Shown: positions 1 to 10,531, counted from the stretch's first letter. The stretch is 64,000 nucleotides of DNA from Cristatella mucedo (GCA_009760855.2 WPIO01000019.1:2041001-2105000), one strand, 5' to 3'. Notes: generated from the letters alone by a model not told the origin. A program made the numbers and translations.

Positions 1-446
1 TGCGCAATAAAGGCTCTTTCTGCTACAGTTCTGTTCAACCTTTCAACGAGTGCAACACTCTTTTTACTACTAGCTTCTATAATTTGGGTTTCATGTCTTT
101 TCATTTCTTTCACGAACTCTCCTTTAAACTCAGATCCAGGATCTACTGTTATCTTTTTTGGCCATTTCAATAAACTTTTTTGTATAAACATCTATTATGG
201 CTTGTGTTACTTCTTTAGAGGACTTTATTTTAAGTGGTCTTGAGTCTTTATCTCTGCTAGCAACATCAATAACACTCAAAGCATATTTGTATCCAGAATC
301 ATTCGGCATATACAAAATGGCTGCTTGATGATTTTCATTCGGTTCAACACTATCAAAGAAACCTTTGGGAATTACTTTTGGTCTTGGCTTGAATATCTGG
401 CTTACATCTGAATTTGGATTAAATTTCCCTTCCTTTTTTCTTTCAT
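1..446 (-). pseudogene. Polinton DDE integrase, 3' part beyond window edge
   Basis: Retrovirus-type (rve) integrase that would insert the Polinton into host DNA. The catalytic core is visible. The first Asp is in SVIDVASRDKDSRP (about 285-240), the second Asp is in VDPGSEF (about 127) and the Glu is in VERLNR (about 40). This gives the D,D-E spacing of the family. The ATG at 446 follows a short divergent spacer shared with the zinc protein gene at 475. A one-base indel in the run of A's near 150 breaks the frame between the first and second catalytic Asp. The C-terminal part, where relatives carry a chromodomain, lies left of base 1. Family assignment is secure; the gene is inactive as read. 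Confidence 0.85.
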
Positions 447-474
447 TTAGAGATTAAAATGACATTCTATAGAA
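447..474. promoter_or_regulatory. divergent mini-promoter with TCTATAGAA motif
   Basis: Only 28 bases separate the integrase start (446, minus) from the zinc protein start (475, plus). The spacer ends in TCTATAGAA immediately before the plus ATG. The same TATAGAAATG string precedes other starts in this element, for example at 8809 (minus) and 10532 (plus). The promoter role is inferred from recurrence. Confidence 0.5.
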
Positions 475-919
475 ATGGAAATATTTTGTGAGAACTGTTC
501 TAAATCGTTTAGTGAACTTGAATACTTAGAGTCAGGTCATCCAGTTTGCCAAAAGATTAAACGAAGGCCAAAGTTAAAGTTTGAAATGCGTTGCGATATC
601 TGCGATTTAGATAGCACAGAAACAGAATTCGATTGTGGTATTTTAAGAAATAATAAGATAATCATTTGTGCCGATTGTTTTATGCAAAAAATAAGTATTC
701 TAAACAAAGACCAACAAAGATATACTGTTTAGCAAGAAAACATTTTAAGAAAGGTGTTCAGAGCTTTACTGTATTCATCATTGTTTAGAACACGAATCAA
801 TAATGCATATTGCAAAACTGTTCCCATTAGTAAAAGGTAAGCGTAAAGCAACTAAATTAAAAGAATTAATTGTCTTACTAGTTCATTTGTACTTTTCAGG
901 TACTTATGTAGTTAATTAA
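475..919 (+). pseudogene. small Cys-rich zinc-binding-like protein of the Polinton
   Basis: The first 85 codons (475-732) read MEIFCENC, then CDIC and CADC, so at least three CxxC-type pairs that could bind zinc. After the TAG at 730-732, coding-like sequence continues in another frame (HIAKLFPLVKGKRK) to a TAA at 917-919, which suggests a frameshift. The start MEIFC and the upstream TCTATAGAA resemble those of the zinc ribbon gene at 10532 (MEIYC), so the two may be old paralogues. Its function is not recognised. It lies head to head with the integrase. Confidence 0.5.
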
Positions 920-1076
920 TAGATTAACTTTCATATTTCCTAGGTTATCAACGTAGTAATATTCTATCAGAACTCTTGTAAAGTATGCATAATACTTAAA
1001 ATCTGTTCCAGTTGGTGAATTATTTATAGCTCGTAGTATCTCCTGATACTATTGTCATATAGCTGCTAGGTCTTAG

Positions 1077-1745
1077 TTATATACAGTTAGACGATCCAAC
1101 AACCATTGCACTTAGTATTATCACTGGAGGAGCGTTTTTATTTTGCCAAGAGAATGCAGTAGAAGTATTATTAATAGAATTCATTACTCTAGGGCTAAAT
1201 GTAAGTACAATGACTTCTGTTATTCTTTTTAACAGTTCTGTCAACATTAGATTTCGTTGCAGCGTCTGAAGGATTAACAGGCTCAGCAGCATTGACCATA
1301 GAGTTATTATTCATATTTAAATTGGTTGTAGCAGGGGAATTCTTCAGTAACACATCTCGTTTCAATCTACCATTAGAATTAACACAAAAATCCCCAGGAA
1401 GAACTGTTGGTTTAGTAACACTAGAATTTCAGTATGTAGAAGTAATAGCAAAACTGTTCATATTTAAATCCCCAGTCATTGTATCTCCAGACTTTTTAAC
1501 ATAATTAGATAATTGACTTACATTGACCGCATCTGTCGGATTAATCCCTGGAGCAAGGTTTGTAACAGGTCTATTTTGAATATTAATAGAAGTATTACTA
1601 TTTACAATAAAATTAGCATCCGCATATGATTTTGTTACAGCATCACTATCATTCACAGGATGTTGATAATTCTGTTCCCATTTGCATCAAGGTCTGATAG
1701 AATATATCCATTTATTCTGCTTACACACTCATCACAATTATCTAT
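1077..1745 (-). pseudogene. fibre protein 4 (phage-like collar/tail-fibre repeats)
   Basis: The N-terminus reads SRINGYILSDLDANGN, nearly the same as the start of fibre 1 at 14336 (SKINGHIFSDLDANGN). Repeats of the type DLNMN, then NLAPGINPTDAVNVS, and KSGDTMTGDLNM follow. These are typical of trimeric phage tail and collar fibres. A further repeat with EPVNPSDAATK lies near 1290-1250. The expected start is ATA (1745-1743) instead of ATG, and at least two frameshifts occur. The likely role is host attachment at a capsid vertex, by analogy. The reading frame is open upstream into the exonuclease gene, so the exact start is uncertain. Confidence 0.6.
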
Positions 1746-2548
1746 ATAGTTACTAATTAAAATTGTTGATCTATCTAGCACTTCTTTAACAATAGGAACT
1801 ATTCTCGCAAATCTACAAGGATCATCTTCTTCAACTGCTTGTATCAAACATCTTCTTGCATAATACTTTATATCATAGTTCTTTGCTTTCTTATTGTTAA
1901 ATCTGCCATACTTGCTTATAATGTCGAACTCAAAATATTAAAATACTTCTCATCCTTAAGTAAAAACATAAAAATAGGTTCTCTAATAGGCATATCCAAA
2001 TCAGTACTAGGAATTCTAACATTTCCAGCAGCTACATAGTCTAACGGAGGTTCTTCACAATTCAATCCAGGAACAAAAATCTCAAACTCAGAGTAAAAAC
2101 ATTCACTTAATTTTAAAACATGTCAACCCAGTAAACACTGTGCGTGATATTGTTTTGGTATAAAATCATCAATAATATTCCTGCTCCATAAACATTTAAT
2201 TTCAACTAGAGTATTGCTGTCTATTATTCCATCAGGAGAATATCTGTATACACCATCACTACTAAAGCAATCATTTGCATTATCAAGTTTTACTTTAAGT
2301 TTCATCTCTAAAAACTTAGCGGCAATAGTATCAAATACTTTACCAAATAGCATTGGCGGAAATCTTGTACTAGAACTATTAGCAATCTATTTTTTAGTTT
2401 TCTGTTAGCAATTAATTATATATCTACTTCTGTCTGATCTCCGAATATTAAGTCATTTCCATGCACTGAGTAAACCTCTGAGCCTCCAATATTCAAAGAC
2501 ATTGATTTTTCCAATCATCTGAACCTTGTACAAAATCAAATTTATTCA
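1746..2548 (-). pseudogene. YqaJ-like viral exonuclease/recombinase
   Basis: PD-(D/E)xK nuclease of the YqaJ/lambda-exonuclease type, which resects double-stranded DNA ends in phage-type recombination and replication. The N-terminal QGSDDWKN motif is at the start (ATG 2548). GGSEVYSVHG follows in a shifted frame. The catalytic block FGKVFD, then YSPDGIID, then LVEIKC (about 2345-2185) supplies the Asp and the ExK. A downstream stretch with VPGLNCEEPP and LDMPIREP is the probable C-terminal half. It has several frameshifts or stops. It lies directly downstream of the capsid gene and runs without a clear stop into fibre 4. I am confident of the nuclease core and less sure of the C-terminal limit. 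Confidence 0.65.
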
Positions 2549-2571
2549 TTATATTTCTGATTTATATTTTT

Positions 2572-4169
2572 TTAAATGTCAGCTCCATCATATGCAAATG
2601 TTCCTTCACTGCAGGTAAATGGTGAACCATTACGAGTTAATGTAAGTTCAGCAGTGTTCTCACAGATAGTTAAATAATGAACCATAGTGTTTGTAGCAGG
2701 GATTGCAGCTTTTCCAGCTCCACCAGCGCCAGCACTACCAGCATCTGCAGCTGGAGGAATTTGAGAGTTAAACTCAATGCTTACATCTAGTTTGGAAGTA
2801 ATTCGTAGAGGTTCATCATTGTATTGTAGATCAACTACATAAATTTGGTAAAGAGATAACCACTCAGGAAAAGTACCAACTGGCTCTGTAAGTTCATTTA
2901 ATCCAAGATATTGTTTTCTAAACTCTGTAAAATCTAAATATGCAGTAGAACACTTTCCACCTCTAGGATAGCTACTTCTAGCAACAGTAGGATATTGCTT
3001 TGAACCATTAGCAAGCATAGACACATTTTTGATATCGCAATGATTGTATGTGCAAGGATTTCCAGTATAATCATTATATTTGTTTGTGTTTTGTGCAGCA
3101 ACAATTAGCCACCTAACTTTATCAATAGTATTTTGCACAGATGGAGTTCTAGTATATTTTAGACCTTGGTTGAAGTTAGTTAGTGTCATATTTTCATAAC
3201 GTCTGACTCAGTAATTAAGTCTAATTTTCTTTGCTCTCTCACTTGATACATCTGCAAGTGCTCTTTGAATGCTTTCTTTAGGAGTAACACAAGGAACCAT
3301 TAGTCTGATCTTTGACATACTAATTTTGAATGGTGTCCAAACTCTCTCTCCATTTGCTGCAGCTCCTCTTGATAAAATCACGTTTTTAGTATTAGCAGCT
3401 GTACCTGTTGGACCAGTCATAATAGCATCATAATCATTGCAACCAGTGCGTGTCATTTAATGTGTGAATGGAATATTGTAAACAGTTTTTATTCATGTCA
3501 GCACAAAATCCAGACAGTCTTGAAAGCGTAAGTAAAATACTAAAAGTTCCAGGATTATCAGATAAAATATTCGATAGGCCTCTTCTATATATAAAGCCAT
3601 TATTGTTAGCAGCTGCCAAAGATGTGGGTGGGCTTAGATTAGGATAGCTTAAAGCATTGATAGCATTTCCACCATTGTTGGCATTGGTAGGATAAAAATC
3701 CTCAATTGAGCCTGCCTCATCTTTTTTTCATCCAGTTGCAAGTCCTTCTGTTCGGTTGTAGTCATTTGGATAAGTGAGATATCCCATAAAAGTTGAAACA
3801 CTTCCAGGACCCTCTTTTAATGAATGGCTTTCTATTTCCTCAGCACCAAGTCTAATCCTCATTGAACTAAACATCCGTGCTCCAGCATTGTTAACAAGAG
3901 CAGCAGCAAGGCTTATTGGGTGCATTATAGGCGCCATTAGCAGCTGTCTGGACTTTTAGCTGGCCTTCAAGCAGAAGATAAGCATCGGATAAAACATAGC
4001 ACAGCTGTTGTTCACCAGGAACAGTGAATGTGACTAGTTTATTTGCAACATCATCCGTTTTATTTCCATTACTCTGATAAAACGCTCTGTATTGGTAGTC
4101 TTTAATCTTATAATTAGGAAAACTAGGATCGCCTAGTTCGAGTATTGTGTCAATCGGTGCACTTGCCAT
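2572..4169 (-). pseudogene. Polinton double jelly-roll major capsid protein
   Basis: Forms the icosahedral shell. The start (ATG 4169) follows TATATAGAGAAGAG. The N-terminal part contains DYQYRAFYQSNG. The hallmark block NNAGARMFSSMRIRLGAEEIE lies at about 3890-3830. FIYRRGLSN with FGFC-like SGFCADMNKN follows, then TPFKISMSKIRLMVP. The C-terminal jelly roll has RWLIVAAQNTN and ANGSKQYPT, ending at 2572. The length of about 530 codons is normal for the family. It is broken by frameshifts near 3930, 3730 and 3470, and by an in-frame TGA at 3208-3210 between otherwise continuous coding stretches. It stands between the small charged gene and the exonuclease. Confidence 0.85.
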
Positions 4170-4196
4170 CTCTTCTCTATATAAAAAAGTAAAAAC

Positions 4197-4612
4197 TTAT
4201 TTCTTATTCTGAATGTATAAGCCAGCTCCAATTTTTTTCATATATCCGCCATATCCATCAGGCCTTGGGGCAGGCATAATCGCAGGAACAGCAGATAATT
4301 CTTGTATAACTCTTTCTATTTCTTTGCATGCTTTTGGGTCATTTTCTTTTAGCGTTTCTGAATAATATTCAGTTTCAGAGTCTTCCATCTTTGCTTTGTA
4401 TTTCTTTTTGTTCTTTGGTTTAAGTTTATCAAGCATTGCTCGTTTTATCTCAAGATCAATCTTTTTCATCTTTCTATCGTTATCTTCCTCCTTTTTTGTT
4501 TTTCTAGTTCATTCTCATGTTCCTTCTTTCTTCTATCTTCATCAGCTTTATCATCAAGATCTCTACGTTTATTAGCATATTCCTGGTCAACCTTTTCCTT
4601 CTTTGTTTGCAA
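4197..4612 (-). pseudogene. small charged coiled-coil protein, probable virion component
   Basis: A highly charged, helix-prone N-terminal half (RRDLDDKADEDRRKKEHENE) is followed, after a frameshift near 4470, by a Lys-rich stretch. The C-terminus is conserved-looking: YGGYMKKIGAGLYIQNKK. No ATG is found; the start position reads TTG (4612-4610), one base after the stop of the preceding gene. The place directly before the capsid gene and the basic Gly-rich tail suggest a minor capsid or core protein. That is inference; I do not recognise the family. Confidence 0.45.
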
Positions 4613-4613
4613 T

Positions 4614-4801
4614 TTAATTAATTTTCTTCACAGCTTGATGCATATCGATTCCTTTGTTGGCAATATTCATGCTAAGTTCAGTAAGGCCTGTGAGCACAGG
4701 CGCTGCTTTACCAACACCATCAATAATCTTGTCAAGTACGCCAGAGCCATAATATTTCCACCAGTTATCCTACCATGACCAATTCTGGCATAGCTACCCA
4801 T
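4614..4801 (-). pseudogene. short structural-like peptide gene
   Basis: About 60 codons. It starts MGSYARIGHGRITGG and, after a one-base shift, continues GSGVLDKIIDGVGKAAP to a TAA at 4616-4614. The Gly-rich start and amphipathic remainder resemble small membrane-active or core peptides of adenovirus-like virions, but no family is recognised. The ATG lies six bases after the stop of spike paralogue B, with the spacer TATAGG. Confidence 0.4.
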
Positions 4802-4807
4802 CCTATA

Positions 4808-5583
4808 TTATTTCGAAATTTCTATGGTAACTATGATATCAGATATAAAATCTACATGATTTCCGTCTTGATCAGATAGGCTTATTTTAAAATTGCTTAT
4901 CCAGTCTGTTCGACTAGGTATAAATAGCACGTTTTTAGATGAATGTTTACTCTTTGTCCTGGAGTCAAATCGTTAGTATTGATTACAAATAACGAAAAAA
5001 ATTGATTGACAGTTTTATTCTCTATATAGTTCATGAATGGATTAGCAAGATCGCGGTCAACACTTAAAAATCTTCCACCATCTCTAAGATTGTTCCATGC
5101 TTTATGTGTTCCTACTGGATAAAAACTTTTATTCTATGAGTTATAAGTTGTTCCTTATAGTTTTGAGTTAAAACCAAGAGTATCACTTATGGAATTATCA
5201 TAATAAAAATAGTACAACATACTGTCCAAAAACTTGCATTTTGATTCTGTCATCAGTATCAATGCTAAATGTTATTCCACTTTTAGCCCAAGGTCTGTAA
5301 AAATTTCCGGAGTCAAGCAGCACTCTGTTTAAGCGAACTACAATTCCGACACTATCGTAGTATCCGGAAGGAACTGTTACAAACTCTGGAAGTTGTGCTG
5401 ATGCTTTTTTTTAAATACAGATCGTCATTCAAATCCTTAACTATTTTAATTGTGGGCTTTTTTGGATAAGTAAATTCAATTCTTCGCAGTCGAACCTTAA
5501 TAATAATAATATTCTGATCCATTTATTGGTAGGGCTAGAGTTTTTGAATCTGAACTAGTTATTCCTGTTATTCTTATAGACAT
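4808..5583 (-). pseudogene. spike-like structural paralogue B
   Basis: Second of three tandem related genes. It starts MSIRITGITSSDSKTLALP, like paralogue A (MSIRITRTTSSD). Shared landmarks are RRIEFTYPKKP, FSIDTDDRIKMQV, THKAWNNL with LSVDRDLANP, and the C-terminus SDIIVTIEISK. It is more decayed than A, with at least three frameshifts. The seven-base spacer TATAAGA to the upstream gene is the same as that between C and A. Role unknown; the position in the late structural cluster suggests a capsid-associated or penton/spike protein. Confidence 0.5.
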
Positions 5584-5590
5584 TCTTATA

Positions 5591-6442
5591 TTATTTTGAA
5601 ATTTCTAAAGTAGCAATAACATCAGTAATAATGCTTATTGCTTTCTCATTTTGATCTGTTAAATTTATTTTTATAGAGCTAATACCATTGATTTCTCCTC
5701 TTGTAGGAAGAAATAGGATATTAGGAATGTGTACATCTACTTTTTCTCCGGGATTTATATCATCAGTATCTATTATATACAAAGATGATGATTGTTTTAA
5801 GAAACCTTTTTTATATTCAACGTAATTCATTTCTGGATTAACAATATCACAATCAACACTTATCCATCTCACGCCAGAGGTGTCAGGCAGTTGCATTTTT
5901 TTCCAAGCTTTGTATGTTCAAGAGAAGTACATAGCTTTCTCAATTGCTTCATATGGAGTTCCACCAACCATTTCAGCGTCAAACGAACCCTGCTGATTTG
6001 AGTTGAAGCCAAGTGTGTCACCAATTAAATAGATAGTTCCAGGTGCCTTACTTCCGAGTATTACAACGTAATCATTATAAACTTGCAGAATTATCATATC
6101 ATCAGTATCAACACTAAATTTCATTCCGCTAGATGTCAACCTACCTGAGACAACATATAAAGCACCAGCCGCTGATAGGGCAGAATTTAGAGCATTAACA
6201 ATTTTATTGCTATCATAATATCCATCAGCAATCTCAATAGAGGATTGTGAAGATGTAAGACCTGATTTATACCAAAGAAAATTATTTACTCCAGAAGTAA
6301 CATTAAGTACTACTTTGTTAGTATAAGTAAACTCAACTCTTCATAATCCTATTTTGTTATAGCCAGAATCTGATCCTAATAGGATTAGCGGAACTAGAGT
6401 TTTTTAATCTGAACTAGTAGTTCTAGTTATTCTTATAGACAT
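5591..6442 (-). pseudogene. spike-like structural paralogue A
   Basis: About 283 codons, best preserved of the three paralogues. It starts MSIRITRTTSSD. Landmarks are VEFTYTNKVVLNV, EIADGYYDSNKIVNALN, FSVDTDDMIILQV, GDTLGFN, TYKAWKKM, WISVDCDIVNPEMNY and the C-terminus TDVIATLEISK. Interruptions within an otherwise continuous frame are a TAA where B has a Ser TCA codon, a TGA at 6341-6343 where B has Arg CGA, and a TGA at 5918-5920 where B has Gly GGA. It is probably a surface or minor capsid protein judging from its place between the packaging genes and the capsid gene. No named family recognised. Confidence 0.55.
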
Positions 6443-6854
6443 TCTTATATTATACTTCAATAATTTCTATTACAACAGTAATCTGCTGTGATCAAAAATC
6501 TAAAACTTTCAAATTTTGATCTGTAACAGTAATCAATATATCAGAAATAGAATCACCAACAAGATTGCGACATTCAAGAGTTCATATACTATTTGTTCCC
6601 AAGGATAGAAATTATAAGCAAAGCTTCTTAGAGCTTCGTTTTGATATTATTTATATCACTTGTTCCACTAGCAACTAAGTTACAGTTTACAAGAATTAAG
6701 TTTAGGTCAGACACAAAAACTTCATTCTCTGAGATAATTTTTTCTCTAGGATCTACAACTATTTGCATGAATTTTTTTCCAGTAGCTGCACCATATGTGT
6801 TTAATCTTAGAGTTGTATCTGTCGCATAAACAGTTCCAGTAAATCCAAGTAATG

Positions 6855-6861
6855 GTGCTAT
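6855..6861. repeat. target-site duplication TGCTATA, left copy
   Basis: TGCTATA at 6855-6861 abuts the 3' end (ATTAC-repeat tail) of the inserted LINE. The same seven bases recur at 8351-8357 at its 5' end. Joining the flanks restores continuity of the interrupted viral reading frame. Confidence 0.7.
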
Positions 6862-8350
6862 AATGTATTGTAATGTAATGTATCTCCGTCTCTAACTCCA
6901 CGAAGTCATAAAGACCATGTGGGTGTTACGCAGGAGAGTTTTGTATAGCGCACTCACAGCCTAAGCGGCTTTTGGTACGCATTCGGTACTCAGCAGACTT
7001 CGTCTCACGCAACAAAGAGAAAGTGGGAAGCATAGCAGAGTCAGGAGAGCAGTTGAGGTAGTGAGTAGCATTGAAGTAACAGCTCAGGACCGCTGACAAG
7101 GATGAGCCATAGTCGGTAGCAGGAGAGTAGTTGTCGTTGGGTAAGAATTTCGGAAGCGAGTTCTACAGTCTAGGACCTGCAGAGCTAAAGCTTCTGTCGC
7201 CAACTGTCTTTAAGCGGAGGAATGAAACAGCTAATTTATTTTCCACACAGGACCTGAGGGCGCGAAGAGGCTGAAACTGATGCAGCAGTTCAGCTAGGTA
7301 CGAAGGATCCAAGCCGTGGCGGGCCTTGTGGTTCAGCGTAAGAACTTTGCTCTGTATCCTTTGCTCAACCGGCAACCATCCTAGCTCTTTCAGCAAAGGA
7401 GACACGTGCTCAAACCACTGGTACTTAAGGACTAGCCTTGCAGCCATATTCGTTGTCCGCTGTAGAGGCATAATAGCGTTCTTTGGCAGCCCAGCCAAAA
7501 TGAAATTACAATAATGAAGCCGTGACAGAACTAAAGAGCTAGTTAAATTTTTGACAAGCCACTGTGGGAGACAGCCCCCAATCTTGGATAGGGATCAAAT
7601 GTGATAGCTAGCTGTAGAGGCAGTCTTCTGAATGAAGCTTTTGAAATTGAGGCAGCTGTCGAACACGACACCTAAATTTCGAGCACGTGGTGATGGTCGC
7701 ACAATAGCATCACCTATTAGAAGAGCAAAGCCACACGCTTAGGGTGTCCTATGAGCAGCAGTTCGGTTTTATCACCATTAAATTTCAGGAAGTTTTCCGA
7801 CATCCAGGATCGAATATCGGCAAGGCAAGCATTCAGTTTCTCAGTTGCTGCAGCAGATTCCGACGGTTCGAATGGCAAATACAACTGAGTATCGTCAGCA
7901 TACAAGTTATATCCTATTCCATGGGCCTTAATCACTTTTCCCAGAGGTTGTGTATAAATGGAGAACAGCAAAGGACCAAGTACAGACCCTTGAGGGACTC
8001 CACAGGTGACCCTTCTCGTGCGTGAGACCTGACTCCCACACGACACGGATTGAACACGATCGGACATGTATGACTTAAACCACGCCAGTGCTTCGTTTGG
8101 AAGACCGATCGTTTTTCTCAATCGTTCAAGCAGAACTTCGTGATCAATGGTGTCGAAGGCAGCACAGATCTAGCAGAGCTAAGGCAGTGACATTCCCGTC
8201 GTCGTTGCCACGTAGAATGTCATTGTTAACACGGAGGAGAGCAGTTTCAGTGGAGTGCTGCCTCTTGAACCCTGATTGAAATGTTTCTGACATTCCATTA
8301 TTTTCAATATGTTCAACCAGCTGCTTAGCAACAATTTTTTCAAGAATCTT
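6862..8350 (-). mobile_element. LINE family A copy 1 (CR1/L2-like), 5'-truncated, inside Polinton gene
   Basis: About 1,489 bp non-LTR retrotransposon fragment in minus orientation. It starts in the reverse transcriptase domain (KILEKIVAKQL, FQSGFKRQHSTETALL). It continues through GVPQGSVLGPLLFSIYT, the catalytic YADDTQLY, and the thumb and C-terminal part with LHWLP-like LGWLPVEQRIQ. The 3' UTR ends in a tract of ATTAC repeats. A 1-base disruption occurs near 7720 and others near 7600. Seven-base target-site duplications flank it. The same family recurs at 47.5-48.9 kb, 46.85 kb and 45.43 kb. It shows that the Polinton had stopped being under selection, or was struck, before or while decaying. 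Confidence 0.85.
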
Positions 8351-8357
8351 TGCTATA
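8351..8357. repeat. target-site duplication TGCTATA, right copy
   Basis: Right partner of the duplication at 6855-6861. It borders the truncated 5' end of the LINE. Confidence 0.7.
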
Positions 8358-8811
8358 GTAAATTTAACAGCAACAAATGTAAACCCAGCCGGCATAGTAA
8401 TCCAAGAATTAGAAGTAGCAGTATCAATGCCTAAAACAAACTTATCATTTCCGGATAGCACAATAGAATTATGTATTGTATCTGCAATACCAACATTTAC
8501 ATCATCTGATACAGCAGCATATATTCCAGGAGGTATCCTTACTATTCGCTCAGATTCACCTGTAAGTCTGTAAACAAAAGTATTGTCGGTAAATGTAATT
8601 TTCTTAATAGAATTAGTTCCAACAAACTTTTTGAAGCATACCTTAAACCTTTTATTCTTAAGCTTTATTGGGTTATTGATATTAACTCTAATATGATTAG
8701 TTGTTCCAGTTACATTAAAAACGTATCCTTCCTTACCTGCAATGGTATCTTTTTTGATTGACTCAACATTTTTAAGAATCTCCCTAGCTACACCAAGAAG
8801 ATCTGTCATTT

Positions 8812-9819
8812 CTATATATCATACACAAGTTTATTGATTTTAGAAATGTATGACTTTAGCACTTTTCTAGATTTTGCAAGGTAATCAACAGCAGCACTAA
8901 CAGAATTTACTACTCCAGTATTTCCAGCAGCAAGTTCATGGATCCACAATTCTATCTTACCAATTTCTTTTGAATCATTGTTTACAACCAGTGGAATTAT
9001 TTTAATACCACTACCAACTTTTGGTCTTACATAATCTAAAACTCTTTGTTTTTTTACGTTCTTTTTTTTCTTTTTATCTAGTGCTAGAACAACAATGGAA
9101 AGATTTTCTTCACTAAGATTCTGCATAATCTTTCTTATAGGTTTGGATACTCCGCCAGTTTTTTGCTCCAATAATATCAAGCAAGTCTTTCTTTTTATCA
9201 ACCTCATTTATTATTCTTGTTACATAATTTGGAACATTACCATCTTTACTTTTTATCATCTCGATTCGATTAGCCTTATCCAAATCATGTATTACTAATG
9301 ATGAATTTGGAGTGCCAGTAGTTATATTTATATTTCACTCCTCAGCTAAACCTTTTTGAGCAACATCAATAGCTTCTCGTACTTCTGGACTTGCTGAGTG
9401 TGTCTTTGCTTGATTTGCCATAGTAATTGCTTTTTTATGCTTTCCTTCACTAACAGCCTTTCTTGCTTTTTGAATAGTGCTAGATATGTCTGGTTTGGGT
9501 TTGTATTCCAAACCTTTCTGTATTTGTTCTTTTTTTCTATTTGTGCAGCTATTTTAGGTCTAACTCTTTTAAGTTTCTCAATGACAACTTTGCCTGAGTT
9601 ATCAGTTGATCTCTCTAACGCTTGCTCGTTTAGCATATGCTCAGCAGCATCTCTTACAGCTATTTCTGATTCTATTCTGTGTATCTCATTGAAGTTTTCT
9701 AGAATATTTGCATCTCTTAGATCTTGCAGGTTTTGCAGTTTAGTTTCATAATCAAGTGCTTCTTGAACACTACCTTTGTAAGTTTTTTTACCACTCAAAT
9801 AAATTTTTCCATCAAACAT
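8812..9819 (-). pseudogene. helical/TPR-like Polinton protein of unknown function
   Basis: About 335 codons. The ATG at 9819 gives MFDGKIYLSGKKTYKGSV, then a long charged, coiled-coil-prone region. In a shifted frame, a stretch with KQARKAVSEGKHKKAITMAN and SPEVREAIDVAQKG resembles a TPR or HAT-like helical hairpin. An in-frame TGA lies at 9335-9337 (GLAEE, stop, NINITTG). A second frameshift near 9165 leads into the C-terminal block (SEENLSIVVLALDKK to KINKLVYDI). The stop at 8814-8812 almost touches the ATG of paralogue C. It lies between ATPase and structural genes, so a packaging or assembly role is possible; no family recognised. Confidence 0.5.
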
Positions 9820-9832
9820 TTTACCATATCTA

Positions 9833-10469
9833 TTAAGAATTAAAAATTTTCATTAGTTGCTTTTCTTTTGAATCAACAGACCAAAATCTGCCTTCTGATT
9901 CAGTCTTTTTTAGGTCTTTTACGCAATATCCAAAACGGTTTCTTGTACAAGAGTTAACCCATTCTCTAAATTTTTTTCTTATATATATCTCCAACGTATG
10001 CATAACGAATATACTCAATGTCAGTTGTGTTTTTCTTAAAGATTATTATTAAATTTACATTGTTTCTGATTTCTTTCCTAGGTATATTAGTAAAACCTTG
10101 AGCAAGATGGAAAATATTTAAGCCTTTATGTCTTCCTCGGGTGAAATAGTCTAATATTTTAGTCTGATCTTTTGTAATTAAATCATCAAGTACAACGACA
10201 TTCTTGCAGTTTTTATATGAGTCCACTTCTGGCATAGCATCAATGCCATTCACCCATTATTAAGCTTTGTTTTCTCTTGTCATTGACATACGACCGCGAT
10301 ACAACTTTTGGTCTAAACTTAAAGCAATAATTGTACAACTATCATAATTGACCATTCCATAAAATATCCAATTCATAATCAACTGAGATTTACCTGAACC
10401 ACTTGGACCTAAAACTAAAGCTCTTATTGGAACATTTGGTAGAGGTTCTTTGTGATCAGTCTTGTCCAA
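9833..10469 (-). pseudogene. FtsK/HerA-type DNA packaging ATPase
   Basis: Genome-packaging motor ATPase of Polintons and related viruses. Walker A is LGPSGSGKSQ (about 10410-10380). Walker B is KNVVVLDDL (about 10205-10180). The sensor-like segment GLNIFHLAQGFTNIP and the C-terminal YAYVGDIY with REWVNSC follow. About 210 codons, near the family norm. No ATG is present at the expected start. Two adjacent TAA codons (10262-10257) and a frameshift in an A-run at about 9970 disrupt it. It is transcribed divergently from the zinc ribbon and protease pair at 10532. Confidence 0.85.
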
Positions 10470-10531
10470 AATTAAACGCCCTCACTCAAAGAGACCTTTT
10501 CTATACTAAAAAAAGTTTTTATATTATAGAA
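10470..10531. promoter_or_regulatory. divergent promoter with ATTATAGAA before the zinc ribbon gene
   Basis: A 62-base AT-rich spacer between the minus-strand ATPase and the plus-strand zinc ribbon gene. It ends TATATTATAGAA directly before the ATG at 10532, the same motif seen before 475 and 8809. Confidence 0.45.

Larger units (their letters stand above)
6450..8809 (-). pseudogene. spike-like structural paralogue C, split by a LINE
   Basis: The N-terminal 150 or so codons (8809 down to about 8358) start MTDLLGVAREILKNVESIKK and include RFKVCFKKFVG and VRIPPGIYAAVSDDVNVG. The rest lies beyond the LINE, from about 6860 to the TAA at 6452-6450. It contains APLLGFTG, TTLRLNTYGA, VDPREKIISENE and ends SDILITVTDQNLKV ... 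VVIEIIEV. That ending matches the C-termini of paralogues A and B. The ATG follows ATATATAGAA and overlaps the 3' end of the preceding gene closely. Besides the LINE there is a frameshift near 6640 and an in-frame TGA at 6492-6494. Confidence 0.55.

Noticed and set aside
9398-9751. 117-codon plus-strand frame
   Set aside because: Antisense shadow of the helical Polinton gene on the minus strand.
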